Origin: Actinomyces massiliensis 4401292
Lineage (GTDB): Bacteria; Actinomycetota; Actinomycetes; Actinomycetales; Actinomycetaceae
Length of the DNA: 64,000 nucleotides
Assembly (NCBI RefSeq): GCF_000269805.1
Contig: NZ_JH711481.1
Coordinates: 559,779 to 623,778, forward strand
Reading direction: 5' to 3'
Shown here: piece by piece, positions 19,708 to 29,561 of the stretch
How positions within the stretch are numbered: the stretch's first letter is position 1
Layout of the letters: every line of letters starts with the position of its first letter
The notes under the pieces: model-generated
The model's input: the letters and a program-made list of their open reading frames with translations, nothing else
Told to the model about the DNA's origin: nothing
The model's database searches: none
Program-made: the position numbers and the translations under genes

Positions 19708-21144
19708 TTAGGCGTGTAAAGCATTCGCCTCGATGAGTGCGCGCAGTGGCGCCTCATCATTGGCGATGGTATCCACATGCTGCGGCAGTGCGAGCAGCTT
19801 GGTGATCTCAGGAGGATCGGGCTGAGCCCGTCCCAGCGCTTCAGTCACCGTTTCGCCGAATTTCGCGGCCTTCGCTGTTTCCATCACCAGAGTTGGAAAG
19901 TCCGGTTCCATGAACCTGAGGGCCACTGTGACACCATCGGCTGTATGCGGGTCGATAAGCCGATCCGCGGCTGAATGCACGCGACCGATTGCCGCGAGTC
20001 GATCGGCATGGGAGGACGAACCCGAGACGAAACCGAACTCAGTGTTCAGCCGGTCCAGATGGTCGGATAGATCCAGAGCGCCCTCTGCCTCCAGCTCCGG
20101 CCAGCGCTGAGTGAACTCCTCGGGGCCGAGCAGCTGCCAGATGAAGCGCTCAAGATTCGATGCCTTGGAAATGTCCATGGAGGGGCTCGACGTCGCCAGA
20201 GTCTCCGCCCTCCCCCGGGGACGGTAGACGCCCGTGGAGAAGAACTCTTCCAGAACGTTGTTCTCATTGGTGGCCAGGATGAGACGTCGTATCGGCACCC
20301 CCATTGAGCGGGCCAGGTGCCCGGCGTAGATATTGCCGAAGTTCCCACTGGGGACGGCAACGTCCACTTCATAGTCGGAGCGCAGCTCCTCCTCCAGCAC
20401 ATCGGTGCTCCTCAGCCAGGCCCACACGTAGTAGACGATCTGAGCCGCAATGCGTCCGATATTGATGGAGTTGACCGCACCGATGGCGTGGGTGGCCTTG
20501 AAGGCGGCGTCATTGTTGAGTGCTTTGACAAGGTTCTGGCAATCGTCGAAGACGCCGTCTACCGCAATGTTGTGGATATTGGGCTCATCCAGTGAGTACA
20601 TCTGGGCGCGCTGCACATCGCTCATCCGGCCTTGCGGCGAGAGCATGAAGACGGCAACGCCCTTCTGGCCACGGAAGGCATGCTCAGCAGACGACCCGGT
20701 GTCCCCGCTCGTCGCACCGAGAATGTTGAGAACTTGACCATTTCGGTTCAGAACATAAGGGATGGCTTGGCCCAGGAACTGCATGGCCAAGTCTTTGAAA
20801 GCCATGGTGGGGCCTTCGGAGAGACCAACGAGTTCAAGCCCGCCGGCGACCTCGTCGAGTCGGTGGACGGGGACAACGGGGTCCGGGAAATGTTCAGGTC
20901 CATAGGCGGCGGCGGTCAGTGCGCTAAGGTCCTCGGCCGGGATGTCTGTGGCGTACAGGCCGATCACTTCGGCGGCGAGCTCGGAGTAGGTCAGCGACCG
21001 CCATTGCTCGAGCTGTGCCCGACTCACCGGCGGGATGCTCTCCGGCACAGCCAGTCCTCCATCGGGCGCCAGCCCGGACAGAAGCACATCGGTGAAGCCT
21101 GCGGGAGCCATGCCCCCGCGAGTGGAGATGAAGCGCATTGGCAT
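19708..21144 (-). CDS. thrC: Threonine synthase
   Basis: Converts O-phosphohomoserine to threonine with PLP; 478 residues, matching the long class of threonine synthases. It opens M-R-F-I-S-T-R-G, and the PLP lysine is in E-G-P-T-M-A-F-K-D-L-A-M-Q-F. A-T-S-G-D-T-G-S-S-A and P-S-G-N-F-G-N are also present. ATG at 21144 or the second ATG two codons later are both possible. Not obviously in an operon: a strong hairpin separates it from trxA upstream. Confidence 0.95.
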   Translation of the reverse strand: MPMRFISTRGGMAPAGFTDVLLSGLAPDGGLAVPESIPPVSRAQLEQWRSLTYSELAAEVIGLYATDIPAEDLSALTAAAYGPEHFPDPVVPVHRLDEVAGGLELVGLSEGPTMAFKDLAMQFLGQAIPYVLNRNGQVLNILGATSGDTGSSAEHAFRGQKGVAVFMLSPQGRMSDVQRAQMYSLDEPNIHNIAVDGVFDDCQNLVKALNNDAAFKATHAIGAVNSINIGRIAAQIVYYVWAWLRSTDVLEEELRSDYEVDVAVPSGNFGNIYAGHLARSMGVPIRRLILATNENNVLEEFFSTGVYRPRGRAETLATSSPSMDISKASNLERFIWQLLGPEEFTQRWPELEAEGALDLSDHLDRLNTEFGFVSGSSSHADRLAAIGRVHSAADRLIDPHTADGVTVALRFMEPDFPTLVMETAKAAKFGETVTEALGRAQPDPPEITKLLALPQHVDTIANDEAPLRALIEANALHA

Positions 21145-21299
21145 GCCTTCGCGTTGTCGGAGTGCGATGCCCCAGTCTATAGCTGACTGATATGCAGGCG
21201 GTGCAGGCGGAGTTCAGCACCGATGAGGAATGAGTCTCGAGTCCGCCTGTTCCCTCCTCCGGAAGGCGACCGCGATCAGTGCTCGCGCCATGAATGCGA

Positions 21300-21342
21300 A
21301 TGTGGTTGGTGGCCGTCGTACAACGACGGCCACCAACCACAT
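21300..21342 (-). terminator. 20-bp stem hairpin after trxA
   Basis: Arms 21300-21319 and 21323-21342 are perfect reverse complements with a 3-base loop (ACA). It lies 29 bp past the trxA stop and 156 bp before the thrC start, so it most likely ends the trxB-trxA transcript. Confidence 0.75.
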
Positions 21343-21370
21343 GCCGTTTGACTGGGAGCCTGCGTGCGGA

Positions 21371-21697
21371 TCAGCCGAGGGCCTTCTCGACCTCTTTGGT
21401 GAAGGAGCCCTTGGGACGTGAGCCGGAGAACTGGTGCACGACTTCCCCGCCGCGCACGACGGCGAACGTTGGGATGGAGCTGACGCCGTAGGAACGGGCG
21501 GTGGCCGGGTTGGCGTCGACGTCGATCTTGACGAACTTGGCGCGCTCGCCGAATTCGGCGGCGACCTCGTCGATAACCGGCGCCATCTGACGGCACGGGC
21601 CGCACCATTCCGCCCAGAAGTCGATGACGACGGGCACGTCCGACTTCAGAACCTCCGAGTCGAAGGTGGCATCGGTGACGGCAAGAGCGTTGGACAT
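21371..21697 (-). CDS. trxA: Thioredoxin
   Basis: Small cytosolic disulfide reductase, 108 residues, with active site W-A-E-W-C-G-P-C-R and the cis-Pro loop S-S-I-P-T-F. The start at 21697 (M-S-N-A-L-A-V-T) has AAGGAGAA just upstream; the longer in-frame extension overlaps trxB and is not credible. It follows trxB by 28 bp, so both partners of the thioredoxin system share an operon. Confidence 0.96.
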   Translation of the reverse strand: MSNALAVTDATFDSEVLKSDVPVVIDFWAEWCGPCRQMAPVIDEVAAEFGERAKFVKIDVDANPATARSYGVSSIPTFAVVRGGEVVHQFSGSRPKGSFTKEVEKALG

Positions 21698-21725
21698 GGG
21701 TTCTCCTTCGGAAAAGTCAGCTGGA

Positions 21726-22652
21726 TCAGGCGGTGAGAGTGGCGAGGTAATGCTCGGCATCCAGTGCTGCGCGGCAACCGGAGCCGGCTGCGGTGATCGC
21801 CTGCTGGTAGTGCGGATCGGCGACATCACCGCATGCGAAGACGCCGGGGATCGCGGTCTGCTGCGACGGTGCCTGGACGGTGATGTAACCGGCGTCGTCG
21901 AGCTCGAGGGCATCGGCCACCAGCTCAGATCGAGGAATCTGCCCGATGGCCACGAATAGTCCCGCAGCAGGGATGTCCCGCCGCTCGCCGGTGTTCACGT
22001 CCTCCAGGGTCGCCGACGTCAGAGCCTCCTGCCCATTGAGAGCGACAACCCTGGAATTCCAGGCGAAATCGATCTTAGGGTCATCGTGGGCGCGCTTGGC
22101 CATGACGGCACTGGCGCGCAGCTCGTCACGTCGGTGGACGACGGTGACCGAGGAGCCGAATCGGGACAGGAAGAGGGCCTCCTCCATGGCGGAGTCTCCG
22201 CCGCCGACGACCACGATCGGCTGATCCTTGAAGAAGAAGCCGTCGCAGGTGGCGCAGTAGGACACCCCGTGGCCGGAGAGCCGCTCCTCGTCCTCCAGGC
22301 CCAGTTTGCGGTACTCGGAACCGGTCGAGATGATCACTGCCCGGGCCTCGTAGACGGCGTCGTCGGTGGTGATCCGCTTGACGTCACCGGTGAGCTCGAG
22401 GGCCGTGACGTCCTCATAGCGGACATCGGCTCCGAAACGCTCGGCCTGCTCCTGCATCTGGGTCATGAGCTGCGGCCCCATGATCCCGTCGATGAAGCCG
22501 GGGTAGTTCTCGACCTCGGTGGTGTTCATGAGCGCGCCCCCGGCGGTCACGGAGCCCGCGAGGACCACCGGGCTCAGCTGGGCCCGTGCCGCATAGATCG
22601 CGGCGGTGTAGCCGGCTGGGCCGGAACCGACGATGACGACGTCGTGGATCAT
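21726..22652 (-). CDS. trxB: Thioredoxin reductase (NADPH)
   Basis: FAD flavoprotein that reduces TrxA with NADPH; 308 residues. FAD-binding G-S-G-P-A-G-Y-T-A-A is at the N terminus, the redox centre C-A-T-C is around residue 135, the NADPH loop is G-G-G-D-S-A-M-E-E-A, and the final FAD motif is F-A-C-G-D-V-A-D. ATG at 22652 has AGGAGAG upstream. Gap of 101 bp from murJ. Confidence 0.96.
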   Translation of the reverse strand: MIHDVVIVGSGPAGYTAAIYAARAQLSPVVLAGSVTAGGALMNTTEVENYPGFIDGIMGPQLMTQMQEQAERFGADVRYEDVTALELTGDVKRITTDDAVYEARAVIISTGSEYRKLGLEDEERLSGHGVSYCATCDGFFFKDQPIVVVGGGDSAMEEALFLSRFGSSVTVVHRRDELRASAVMAKRAHDDPKIDFAWNSRVVALNGQEALTSATLEDVNTGERRDIPAAGLFVAIGQIPRSELVADALELDDAGYITVQAPSQQTAIPGVFACGDVADPHYQQAITAAGSGCRAALDAEHYLATLTA

Positions 22653-22753
22653 GACTCTCCTGACCGAGAAGTGGGCGTAGTGGGCTCGCAGGAGGCGAGC
22701 AGCAGGCAAATCATAGAACAGCCGATAAAAATCGGATGTTCCCTAAGATTCGC

Positions 22754-25700
22754 TTATTTGAAAGTGATCTCAGACACGGTCACCTTGGACTCACCGTCCG
22801 GGGCCGTCGGCTGATCAGTCACCCATATGACGATCGACTGAGTCTTCGTCGGTGAGAAGGTGAAGCTCGTCGTTCCCGACGTGAAGGCCCCCTCGGCCAG
22901 CACCGTTCCGCCGGTCGGGTCCTCCGGACTCGTGGCCCGGACCTGGACATTACCGCCCTGACCCGTGCCCTGGATGTCAATACCGGACACCTCGGACGTC
23001 TTGTCCAGGGTCACGGCAATTCCCGTACCGCTCTTCAGATTGGCGAACTTGGGGCCCCTGTAGAACTGCGACTCCCAGGTCGTGGCGGGGTTCCCATCAA
23101 CAGTCTTGCCCTCGTTCTCGGGATGGTCGCCCTGGCTCCCGCCCTGATCCACGGCCTTCGCGCTGGTGATCGTAATGGGCTCAGCGGTGGGCTCGGTGGT
23201 TTCCGACGGCGTCTGCTGAGTATCGTGCGCGGCCGTTGAGGGCACTGTGCTGGCGGCGGGCACATCCGGCTCGGTGAACGGCAGGTCGAACAGGCCGAGC
23301 ACGCTGTTCACTGCGAAGATGGCCCCCACCAACATGACGACGAGCATGCCGCTGATGATCGCCATGGTGGTCCGCGACACAGAGCGCTCGACCTCGTCGT
23401 CGCCGTCGGGATCACCACTGACCTGCAGCGCCTCCTCTGTGTTGACCGGGTTGACCGGCGGAGCTGTCGACTGCGCGGCCAGAGGGACCGAGGGCGGCTG
23501 GAAGGCGGGTGCTGTGCTTGTCGTGTTCGCTGTGTTGCCGACCAGCGGGCTCCCCTGTGCGGCGGTCGGCGATCCGCCGGCCTCCGGCGGTGCGATACCG
23601 GTTGGCGGTCCGGCAGCAGTTCGGGGCTCGGCCGCGGCCGGCGCGAAGCTCCGGGGGACGGCGTCGGTCTGCGGCTCGGCGGGAACAGGGTCGGCCACCA
23701 CGGCAGCCGGCTCCTGACGCGTCGCAGCTGCTCGACGCAGACGCGAGAGCACTCCCTTCAGCGCAGGCTCAGAGGCTCCGTTGTTGGTGCTGTCGGTCGA
23801 CGATGATGGCGACGCTGATGCCGCTGATGTTGTAGAAGTCCCTGAAGCCGCTGAGTCCGCTGAAGCCATGGCCTCCGCAGTCACCTGTGGCAGGAGTGAG
23901 GCGTCCCACGAGCCGAGGGCTTGAGCGATCTGGGAGGCGGACATCGGCTCCTCGTCGGACCAGGTGCGAGCCACCAGCTCGTCGAGATCGGCGTCGTCGG
24001 CACCCATGGTCGTCGCCAGCATGGAGGGCGCAACCGGTGCTCCGTCGGACGTCGTCGGCGCTGAGGGAAGGCCCGCTCGCTTGCCCGGCCAGCGCTTCGT
24101 CAGACCGTAGTAGAGCAGCTCGACCAGCGCGCGGGCGTCAATACGATCGGCCTCCAGCGGGTCCTCGTTGGAAGCGGCCTGAGAGTCCAGCCCGAGGATC
24201 GCGGCCTCGACGCCGATTCCGGTGACCTGAACAGTGCCGTCGGAGCGCAGTCGTACGGACTCCGGAGATAGGTTCAGGTGGTGCAGGCCCCGACGGGAGC
24301 ACGCATCCAGCGCCTGGGCGACCTCCCCGACGATGGCGCGAACCTGCGCGGCATTCAACCCCTGGCCGACCAGGGCCGACAGGGGGCGGCCGTCGGCGGG
24401 CTCGGTGACGACGAAGGCCGGGTGATGCGTCTCGACGTCGAGAACCCTTTGGATCCGCCGATCCTCGACAAGGACTGCACGACTGGCCGATTCCAGGACC
24501 TCGGCACGATGAGGGGTGGCGTCGGTGAGCATGAGGATCGTCACCGTGCGATCCAGGATCGTATCTCGTCCAACATGCCGGACTACTCGTGGGAGTGTTG
24601 CGGGCAGGGTAGCGGCCAGGGCGTAGCGCCCTGTGCCGATCGGCGTTGCGTCGGTCATGATGCTCCCTCCTCCCGTGCCAAGGAGTCCCAGTGCATGTGG
24701 AGCGAGTGTACCGGGCGTGAGTGCCCGTACGGAGGCTGCCTGAGCGGCCAGATCCGCAAACGTGGGGGGTGGCGCCGGAATAGCAGGCGGTGGGGCTGGT
24801 GCCGGTCGTGGTGCGTCCACGGCGCGCAGCATCGGTCTGTATGTCGGCGGGTATGACGGCGGAAGCTCGGTGCCCGCCCGGTCGGCGGAGGTCGGTGCCA
24901 GGAGGTGGGCCAGATGCAGGACCGCCTCGCCTGCACGACCCGGCAGGAGCCGTCCGATCTTGGCCACGATGCGTGACAGTGGGACGAAGAGCACACCGAG
25001 CTCCTCGACACGCAGCAGGCGCGCGGCCGCGAGGTAGGTCGCCGTCATGAGGAGGGCGGCCACGATGACGGTCAGCATGGCGTCCGTCGGCCTCGACCCG
25101 GTCAGGGAGCCGTCGGCCGGCCCCAGCAGGGCCCGCACGCCCAGCCCGACAAGCACTGCGGGGATGGCCGCTACCGCCAGGCGGGCGTAGGTGGCGATGA
25201 CGCGGGGGCCGTCGAGGTCGGGCAGGTGCCGCCTGATCAGTGGGATCACGGCCACCGAGCCGCCCACCTGGCTGAGCATCGAGCCCGCTGCCGCCCAGGT
25301 CATCCAGTGGTTGGCCGGTGTCGCCAGGTAGGCGACCAGGCAGACGATGGCGGGAACGATGCCGACCACGGAGTCGGCTATGAGCAGCCGCTTCGTATCC
25401 GCGTAGGCCAGCATGACGCGCTGCGTGGTGAACCAGATGCCCTGGAAGATGATGCCTATCGCCAGGACCGTCAGGATCGGTCCTGCGGCCGTGGCCTCGG
25501 CCAGGGACAACGAGGGGACGAAGAGTTGGAGTGAGGGCGTGGCCAGAGTCCCGATGCCCGCGGCGAACAGGATGGTGAACACCGCGACGCTGCGCAGGCC
25601 CAATGACAGGTCGTCTCGCACTCCTCCGCGGTCGCCGGCGGCGGCCTTCTCACTCATGCGTGTGAACAGGGCGGTGATGATGGAGGTCGTCACCAGAGAC

Positions 25701-26611
25701 TGCGGCAGCATGTAGACCAGCTGGGTGTTGTCGTACAGCGTCTTGGAGGGCACGATCTGGTCGGCGTACTGCGCCGACTCCGCCGCGGTGACCGCCTGGG
25801 AACCCAGGTTCGCCGTCGCTATGTCACCCAGTGAGACCACGGCCGTTCCCAGCAGCGCCCACAGCGCCACCTTCGACATGGTTCCCAGGCCCATGCCGCG
25901 CACGCCCCACACGAAGCGCGGGTGGAAGCCCGAACGCACCAGGGGGATGTAAAGGATCAGGGCCTGAATGGCGATGCCCGCCGTCGTCGTGGCCCCGACC
26001 AGAGCGATACGGCCCGCATTCCAGATGCCCGGATCCTGACCGGACGCGTAGTGCCCGTAGATGTGCAGGTAGGCCATGATCGAGGCGATCGAGATGATGT
26101 TGTTGAGAACCGGGGACCACATATACGGCCCGAAACTCGACCGCGCATTGAGAACCTGCCCCCATAGGGCGTACAGGCCGTAGAAGAAGATCTGCGGCAT
26201 GCACCAGAAGGCGAAGGCGAAGGCCAGCGGCTGCCACCGATCCAGACCCGAGGCGTAGAGCATGATGACCAGTGGCGCGCACACCGTGAGTACGGCCGAC
26301 ACCGTGGCCATGGCGACGGAGGCCGCCGTCAGCAGACGGTTGACGAGCTCCTCGCCGTTGCGCTGGCGCAGCGCCTGCACGATCTGCGGGACCAGGATCG
26401 CATTGAGTACGCCGCCGATCACCAGGTTGTACAGCTGGGTGGGCAGGTTGTTCGCGATGTTGAACGCCTCGGCGGCGCCCGAGGCCGTCGCCCCCAGGGC
26501 GGCTATCAGCAGGGCGTTGCGCACCAGTCCCAGCAGGCGGCTGGCCAGCGTGCCGGCCGCCATCACGGCGCTCGAACGGGCGATCGATGAGCCGTTGTCC
26601 TTGTTGCTCAT
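22754..26611 (-). CDS. murJ: MurJ lipid II flippase fused to a pseudokinase and an extracellular domain
   Basis: Large membrane protein (1285 residues) with the build of mycobacterial MviN. The MurJ/MviN flippase core (about residues 10-545, roughly 14 membrane segments) moves lipid II across the membrane. A linker leads to a kinase-like domain at about 660-900 that lacks catalytic residues: the HRD position reads H-L-N in L-H-H-L-N-L-S-P-E-S, the DFG position reads T-G-I-G, and no VAIK lysine is seen. An Ala/Pro/Ser-rich linker follows, then a single membrane segment near 1080-1106 and a C-terminal extracellular beta-rich domain (about 1140-1285). In mycobacteria the phosphorylated pseudokinase recruits an FHA protein; the same role here is inference. 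The start overlaps the upstream DUF6049 stop. Confidence 0.93.
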   Translation of the reverse strand: MSNKDNGSSIARSSAVMAAGTLASRLLGLVRNALLIAALGATASGAAEAFNIANNLPTQLYNLVIGGVLNAILVPQIVQALRQRNGEELVNRLLTAASVAMATVSAVLTVCAPLVIMLYASGLDRWQPLAFAFAFWCMPQIFFYGLYALWGQVLNARSSFGPYMWSPVLNNIISIASIMAYLHIYGHYASGQDPGIWNAGRIALVGATTTAGIAIQALILYIPLVRSGFHPRFVWGVRGMGLGTMSKVALWALLGTAVVSLGDIATANLGSQAVTAAESAQYADQIVPSKTLYDNTQLVYMLPQSLVTTSIITALFTRMSEKAAAGDRGGVRDDLSLGLRSVAVFTILFAAGIGTLATPSLQLFVPSLSLAEATAAGPILTVLAIGIIFQGIWFTTQRVMLAYADTKRLLIADSVVGIVPAIVCLVAYLATPANHWMTWAAAGSMLSQVGGSVAVIPLIRRHLPDLDGPRVIATYARLAVAAIPAVLVGLGVRALLGPADGSLTGSRPTDAMLTVIVAALLMTATYLAAARLLRVEELGVLFVPLSRIVAKIGRLLPGRAGEAVLHLAHLLAPTSADRAGTELPPSYPPTYRPMLRAVDAPRPAPAPPPAIPAPPPTFADLAAQAASVRALTPGTLAPHALGLLGTGGGSIMTDATPIGTGRYALAATLPATLPRVVRHVGRDTILDRTVTILMLTDATPHRAEVLESASRAVLVEDRRIQRVLDVETHHPAFVVTEPADGRPLSALVGQGLNAAQVRAIVGEVAQALDACSRRGLHHLNLSPESVRLRSDGTVQVTGIGVEAAILGLDSQAASNEDPLEADRIDARALVELLYYGLTKRWPGKRAGLPSAPTTSDGAPVAPSMLATTMGADDADLDELVARTWSDEEPMSASQIAQALGSWDASLLPQVTAEAMASADSAASGTSTTSAASASPSSSTDSTNNGASEPALKGVLSRLRRAAATRQEPAAVVADPVPAEPQTDAVPRSFAPAAAEPRTAAGPPTGIAPPEAGGSPTAAQGSPLVGNTANTTSTAPAFQPPSVPLAAQSTAPPVNPVNTEEALQVSGDPDGDDEVERSVSRTTMAIISGMLVVMLVGAIFAVNSVLGLFDLPFTEPDVPAASTVPSTAAHDTQQTPSETTEPTAEPITITSAKAVDQGGSQGDHPENEGKTVDGNPATTWESQFYRGPKFANLKSGTGIAVTLDKTSEVSGIDIQGTGQGGNVQVRATSPEDPTGGTVLAEGAFTSGTTSFTFSPTKTQSIVIWVTDQPTAPDGESKVTVSEITFK

Positions 26612-28989
26612 GTCTTCTCCTCGACGCGTTGGGGCGCTGCCGTGCGCCGCCCGCGACGCACGGTTCGCACAATGCCGCCGACGAGCAGGACGACAAGTCC
26701 GGCCCCCAACACTTGGGTGCCCCTGGACTCCCAGTCGGCGTGCACGCGCATATGGATGGTCTGCGGCGCCCCGACGGCGGTGCCGTCAGCGGCCAGCAGC
26801 ATGATGGTCAGGTTGACGTCTCCACTGCCCACCGCTTTGACCGGCACGGTGGCGGTCGTCTGACCGGACGCCGGTACGGTCAGCGTAATGTCCTCAACAG
26901 TCTGCAGTCGCGCCGAGCCGGACAGCAGGCGCACCACGACGGTGGCGTCCTGATCCAGGGACGAGGTGATGCGTACCGGCAGGTTGGCCTCGGAGGCGAT
27001 CAGATTGATCGTTCGCGACGGTACGGCCGTGAGCTTGGAGGTCACGGCCGTACCGCGCTCGCGAGCCGAGTCCGTCATGACCGTGCGTCTTTCCGGGTCT
27101 GATCGCCATACGGCCGATGCGGTGCGCACCACGACCTCGGAGGCCGAGCCAATCGCCGCCTGAGGATCGGGCAGGATCGAGGTCACCGAGGTCAGGTAGT
27201 CCCAGGTCGCGCGGGCTGCCGCGAGGTCGGTCGCCGAGACCTCCTGATCGCCGATCACCTGGTCCGGAATGTCGGCGCGATGCGTCTTCGCGGCGTCGTC
27301 CTGCTGGGCGCCGGCCTCGGTGGACAGCGCCTGCAGGTTCTGAGGCGTGGTCCAGGAGGCTTCTCGCAGCGCCTTCAGACGCGTGTCGAGCGTCTTCGGG
27401 TCGATGCCCGCCGCATCGGCCCGATCGAGGGTGATCACGATGGAGCGACTGATCGCGGGGGCCTGACGGGTGATGATCGCCGTCTCGCCGCGCAGAAGCT
27501 GGATGGTATCGAGGTTGGACAGATCGGTGGAGGACTCGTCGGTCGTCAGGGTGCCGCCGAGCGTGTCGGACAGGTTCTTGTCGGGCGTCAGAACCGTGCG
27601 TGAGCCCACGCTCGTCACCTCGGAGGGCGTATATGTCAGATCCTCCTCCACCGGCAGATCTCCGGGGGTGGTGACGATCGTCTGCGTCGAGTCGGGCAGT
27701 GCGGACAGCGTTGCGGCGTCCAGGCTGCCGGCCAGCCAGGTGAGCGACGTGGGAGCGCCGACCTCTGCGGTCCGGGACTCCTCGGCGCGTTTCTGGACGT
27801 CCGCGAGCAGGTCGGTCTCCTCCTGGTGAGTCAGGGCGGCGACGTCGGCATCCGCCCAGGGCAGGGCCACGACATCACCGGCATCGAGCGCCTCGAGCAG
27901 CGCCTTGGTCAGGGCCTGACCGGGAAGCGTCTTTCCGGGTTGTGAACCGGGGGCGGTTGGGGAGGCCGTGGCGGATGGCATTGATGGCGTAGACGGTGCA
28001 GACGGCGCGGACGGCCCTGTGGGTGAGGGGCCCGTCGCAGGAGCCGAGGGCGTCGAGGACGACGTCGCCGCAGGGCTCTCTTCGCCGGCTGCCGAGGGGC
28101 TTGCCGAGGGCTCGGGCGACGGTTTGGCGGCGGCCAGCGTGTCCTCATTCACCCCGAGGGCGTCGAGCAGTGCCGGATCCACCGCCAGAACGACGCCGTC
28201 TCCGGCCAATGACAGCAGGGAGGCGATCCGCTTGCGCAGGTCCGCCAGCGCAGCATCCGTGGGCGGCTCGGCACCTGTGGTCAGGAGCTCCAGGTCGTCG
28301 GCCGAGGCCGTCACCGGGACCAGCGCCGTCACGCGCGATCGACTGGCCGCCCCGCCCGCGTCCCATACGAGGAGCGTGCGGTCCTGGGCGACAGCGGAAC
28401 GCCCTTGGAAGACCGATACCTCCACACCGCGCGGACCCCACTGGGCCTCCTCGTCGAGGGGAAGATCGTCTGCATTGATGGTCAATGAGAAGGGCTTCAC
28501 CTCGCCGGGGGTGATGCTCTCGCCGAAATCGCCGGAATAGACCTCGCGCATGGCGGAGTCCCGCTCGGCCGCCAGCCACGACTCCATACCCGTGACGGCC
28601 ATCTCTGTGGAGTCCTGCATCTGGGCGGTGAGGGAGAGCCCCTCCAGGGCTTTGTCGGTGCCGTTGGCGATGGTGCCGGAGATGGTGAGATCCTGCCCGG
28701 CGGTGATGACCTCCGGGGCCAGTGAATCGACGGAGACAGTCACCTGGCCGTCGATCATCTGTGCTGTTGACGGTGGCGTGGTGGCAGTCTGCGTGGCGAT
28801 CGGCGGTGCGGGCACCTGGGCAGTCGGCATGGCAGTCGGCATGGCGGGAACGGCAGACGCCGCCGCGGCTGCGCCGGTGCCGGGAGCAGGACCCACGAGC
28901 GCGATGGAAGCAGCCACAGCCGCTGCCAGGGCGACCATCGGGTGCGCCCGGGAGCGACGGGGATGACGGCGGATTCGGATTGCGATCAC
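26608..28989 (-). CDS. DUF6049 family secreted/membrane-anchored protein
   Basis: Protein of 793 residues between the Nudix gene and murJ, the usual actinobacterial position of DUF6049. It has a basic N terminus, a signal peptide ending near A-A-A-A-A-S-A, a long extracellular part with Ig-like beta segments, and a Ser/Pro/Ala-rich insert around residues 290-350. A C-terminal membrane helix (V-L-G-A-G-L-V-V-L-L-V-G-G-I-V) is followed by a short basic tail (R-R-G-R-R). GTG start overlaps the Nudix stop. Function unknown; context suggests envelope assembly with MurJ. Confidence 0.85.
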   Translation of the reverse strand: MIAIRIRRHPRRSRAHPMVALAAAVAASIALVGPAPGTGAAAAASAVPAMPTAMPTAQVPAPPIATQTATTPPSTAQMIDGQVTVSVDSLAPEVITAGQDLTISGTIANGTDKALEGLSLTAQMQDSTEMAVTGMESWLAAERDSAMREVYSGDFGESITPGEVKPFSLTINADDLPLDEEAQWGPRGVEVSVFQGRSAVAQDRTLLVWDAGGAASRSRVTALVPVTASADDLELLTTGAEPPTDAALADLRKRIASLLSLAGDGVVLAVDPALLDALGVNEDTLAAAKPSPEPSASPSAAGEESPAATSSSTPSAPATGPSPTGPSAPSAPSTPSMPSATASPTAPGSQPGKTLPGQALTKALLEALDAGDVVALPWADADVAALTHQEETDLLADVQKRAEESRTAEVGAPTSLTWLAGSLDAATLSALPDSTQTIVTTPGDLPVEEDLTYTPSEVTSVGSRTVLTPDKNLSDTLGGTLTTDESSTDLSNLDTIQLLRGETAIITRQAPAISRSIVITLDRADAAGIDPKTLDTRLKALREASWTTPQNLQALSTEAGAQQDDAAKTHRADIPDQVIGDQEVSATDLAAARATWDYLTSVTSILPDPQAAIGSASEVVVRTASAVWRSDPERRTVMTDSARERGTAVTSKLTAVPSRTINLIASEANLPVRITSSLDQDATVVVRLLSGSARLQTVEDITLTVPASGQTTATVPVKAVGSGDVNLTIMLLAADGTAVGAPQTIHMRVHADWESRGTQVLGAGLVVLLVGGIVRTVRRGRRTAAPQRVEEKT

Positions 28990-29495
28990 CCGTCCCCTAC
29001 GAGGATCTCACGCGCGGCGGCGACGATGCGCCGCTCGTTGGGGTAGGCGAGGCGACGGGCGACGTCGTCGAGACTCACCCATTCGACCTCCTCGGCCTCG
29101 TGATCCGGATCGTTCTCCGTGGTGAGGTCGCCGCCGATCGCCTCGAGGAGGAAATGGTGGACGACCTTGTGAACACGATGGTCGTCACCGGCGAACCAGT
29201 AGTCAATGGTAGCCAAATGGCGCAGTACGCGCCCCGAGATGCCGGTCTCCTCGGCGATCTCGCGCACAGCCGCCTCCTCGGCCGTCTCGGCGCCCTCCAG
29301 GTGGCCCTTGGGAAGGCACCATTCGAGGCGGCCTCCGCGGTTGCGGCGCGCAATGACGGCGGTCACCGCGCGGCCCTCCTGGACGTCGATCACGAGCCCG
29401 CCGGCGCTGGTCTCGTCGACCACCGGCAGGAAGCGCGCACTCGCGCGTCGCGGCGCTGTGCCGGCGCGGGGCTTGCGAGTGCGGTGGGAGGGCAT
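28986..29495 (-). CDS. Nudix hydrolase
   Basis: Pyrophosphohydrolase of 169 residues. The Nudix box runs from Gly64 to Ile86 with the required G-x5-E-x7-R-E-U-x-E-E-x-G-U pattern (G-H-L-E-G ... R-E-I-A-E-E-T-G-I). Preceded by a 20-residue basic tail. Its place between the CCA-adding enzyme gene and murJ is conserved in actinobacteria, where the mycobacterial counterpart is called MutT4. The substrate is not predictable. GTGA overlap with the DUF6049 gene shows one operon. Confidence 0.9.
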   Translation of the reverse strand: MPSHRTRKPRAGTAPRRASARFLPVVDETSAGGLVIDVQEGRAVTAVIARRNRGGRLEWCLPKGHLEGAETAEEAAVREIAEETGISGRVLRHLATIDYWFAGDDHRVHKVVHHFLLEAIGGDLTTENDPDHEAEEVEWVSLDDVARRLAYPNERRIVAAAREILVGDG

Positions 29496-29561
29496 GAGGA
29501 CACTCTAGGCGGTTCGGCTGAGTGGGTGCCGTCGGGGGGTCCGCGTGGCAGGCTTGGGTCA

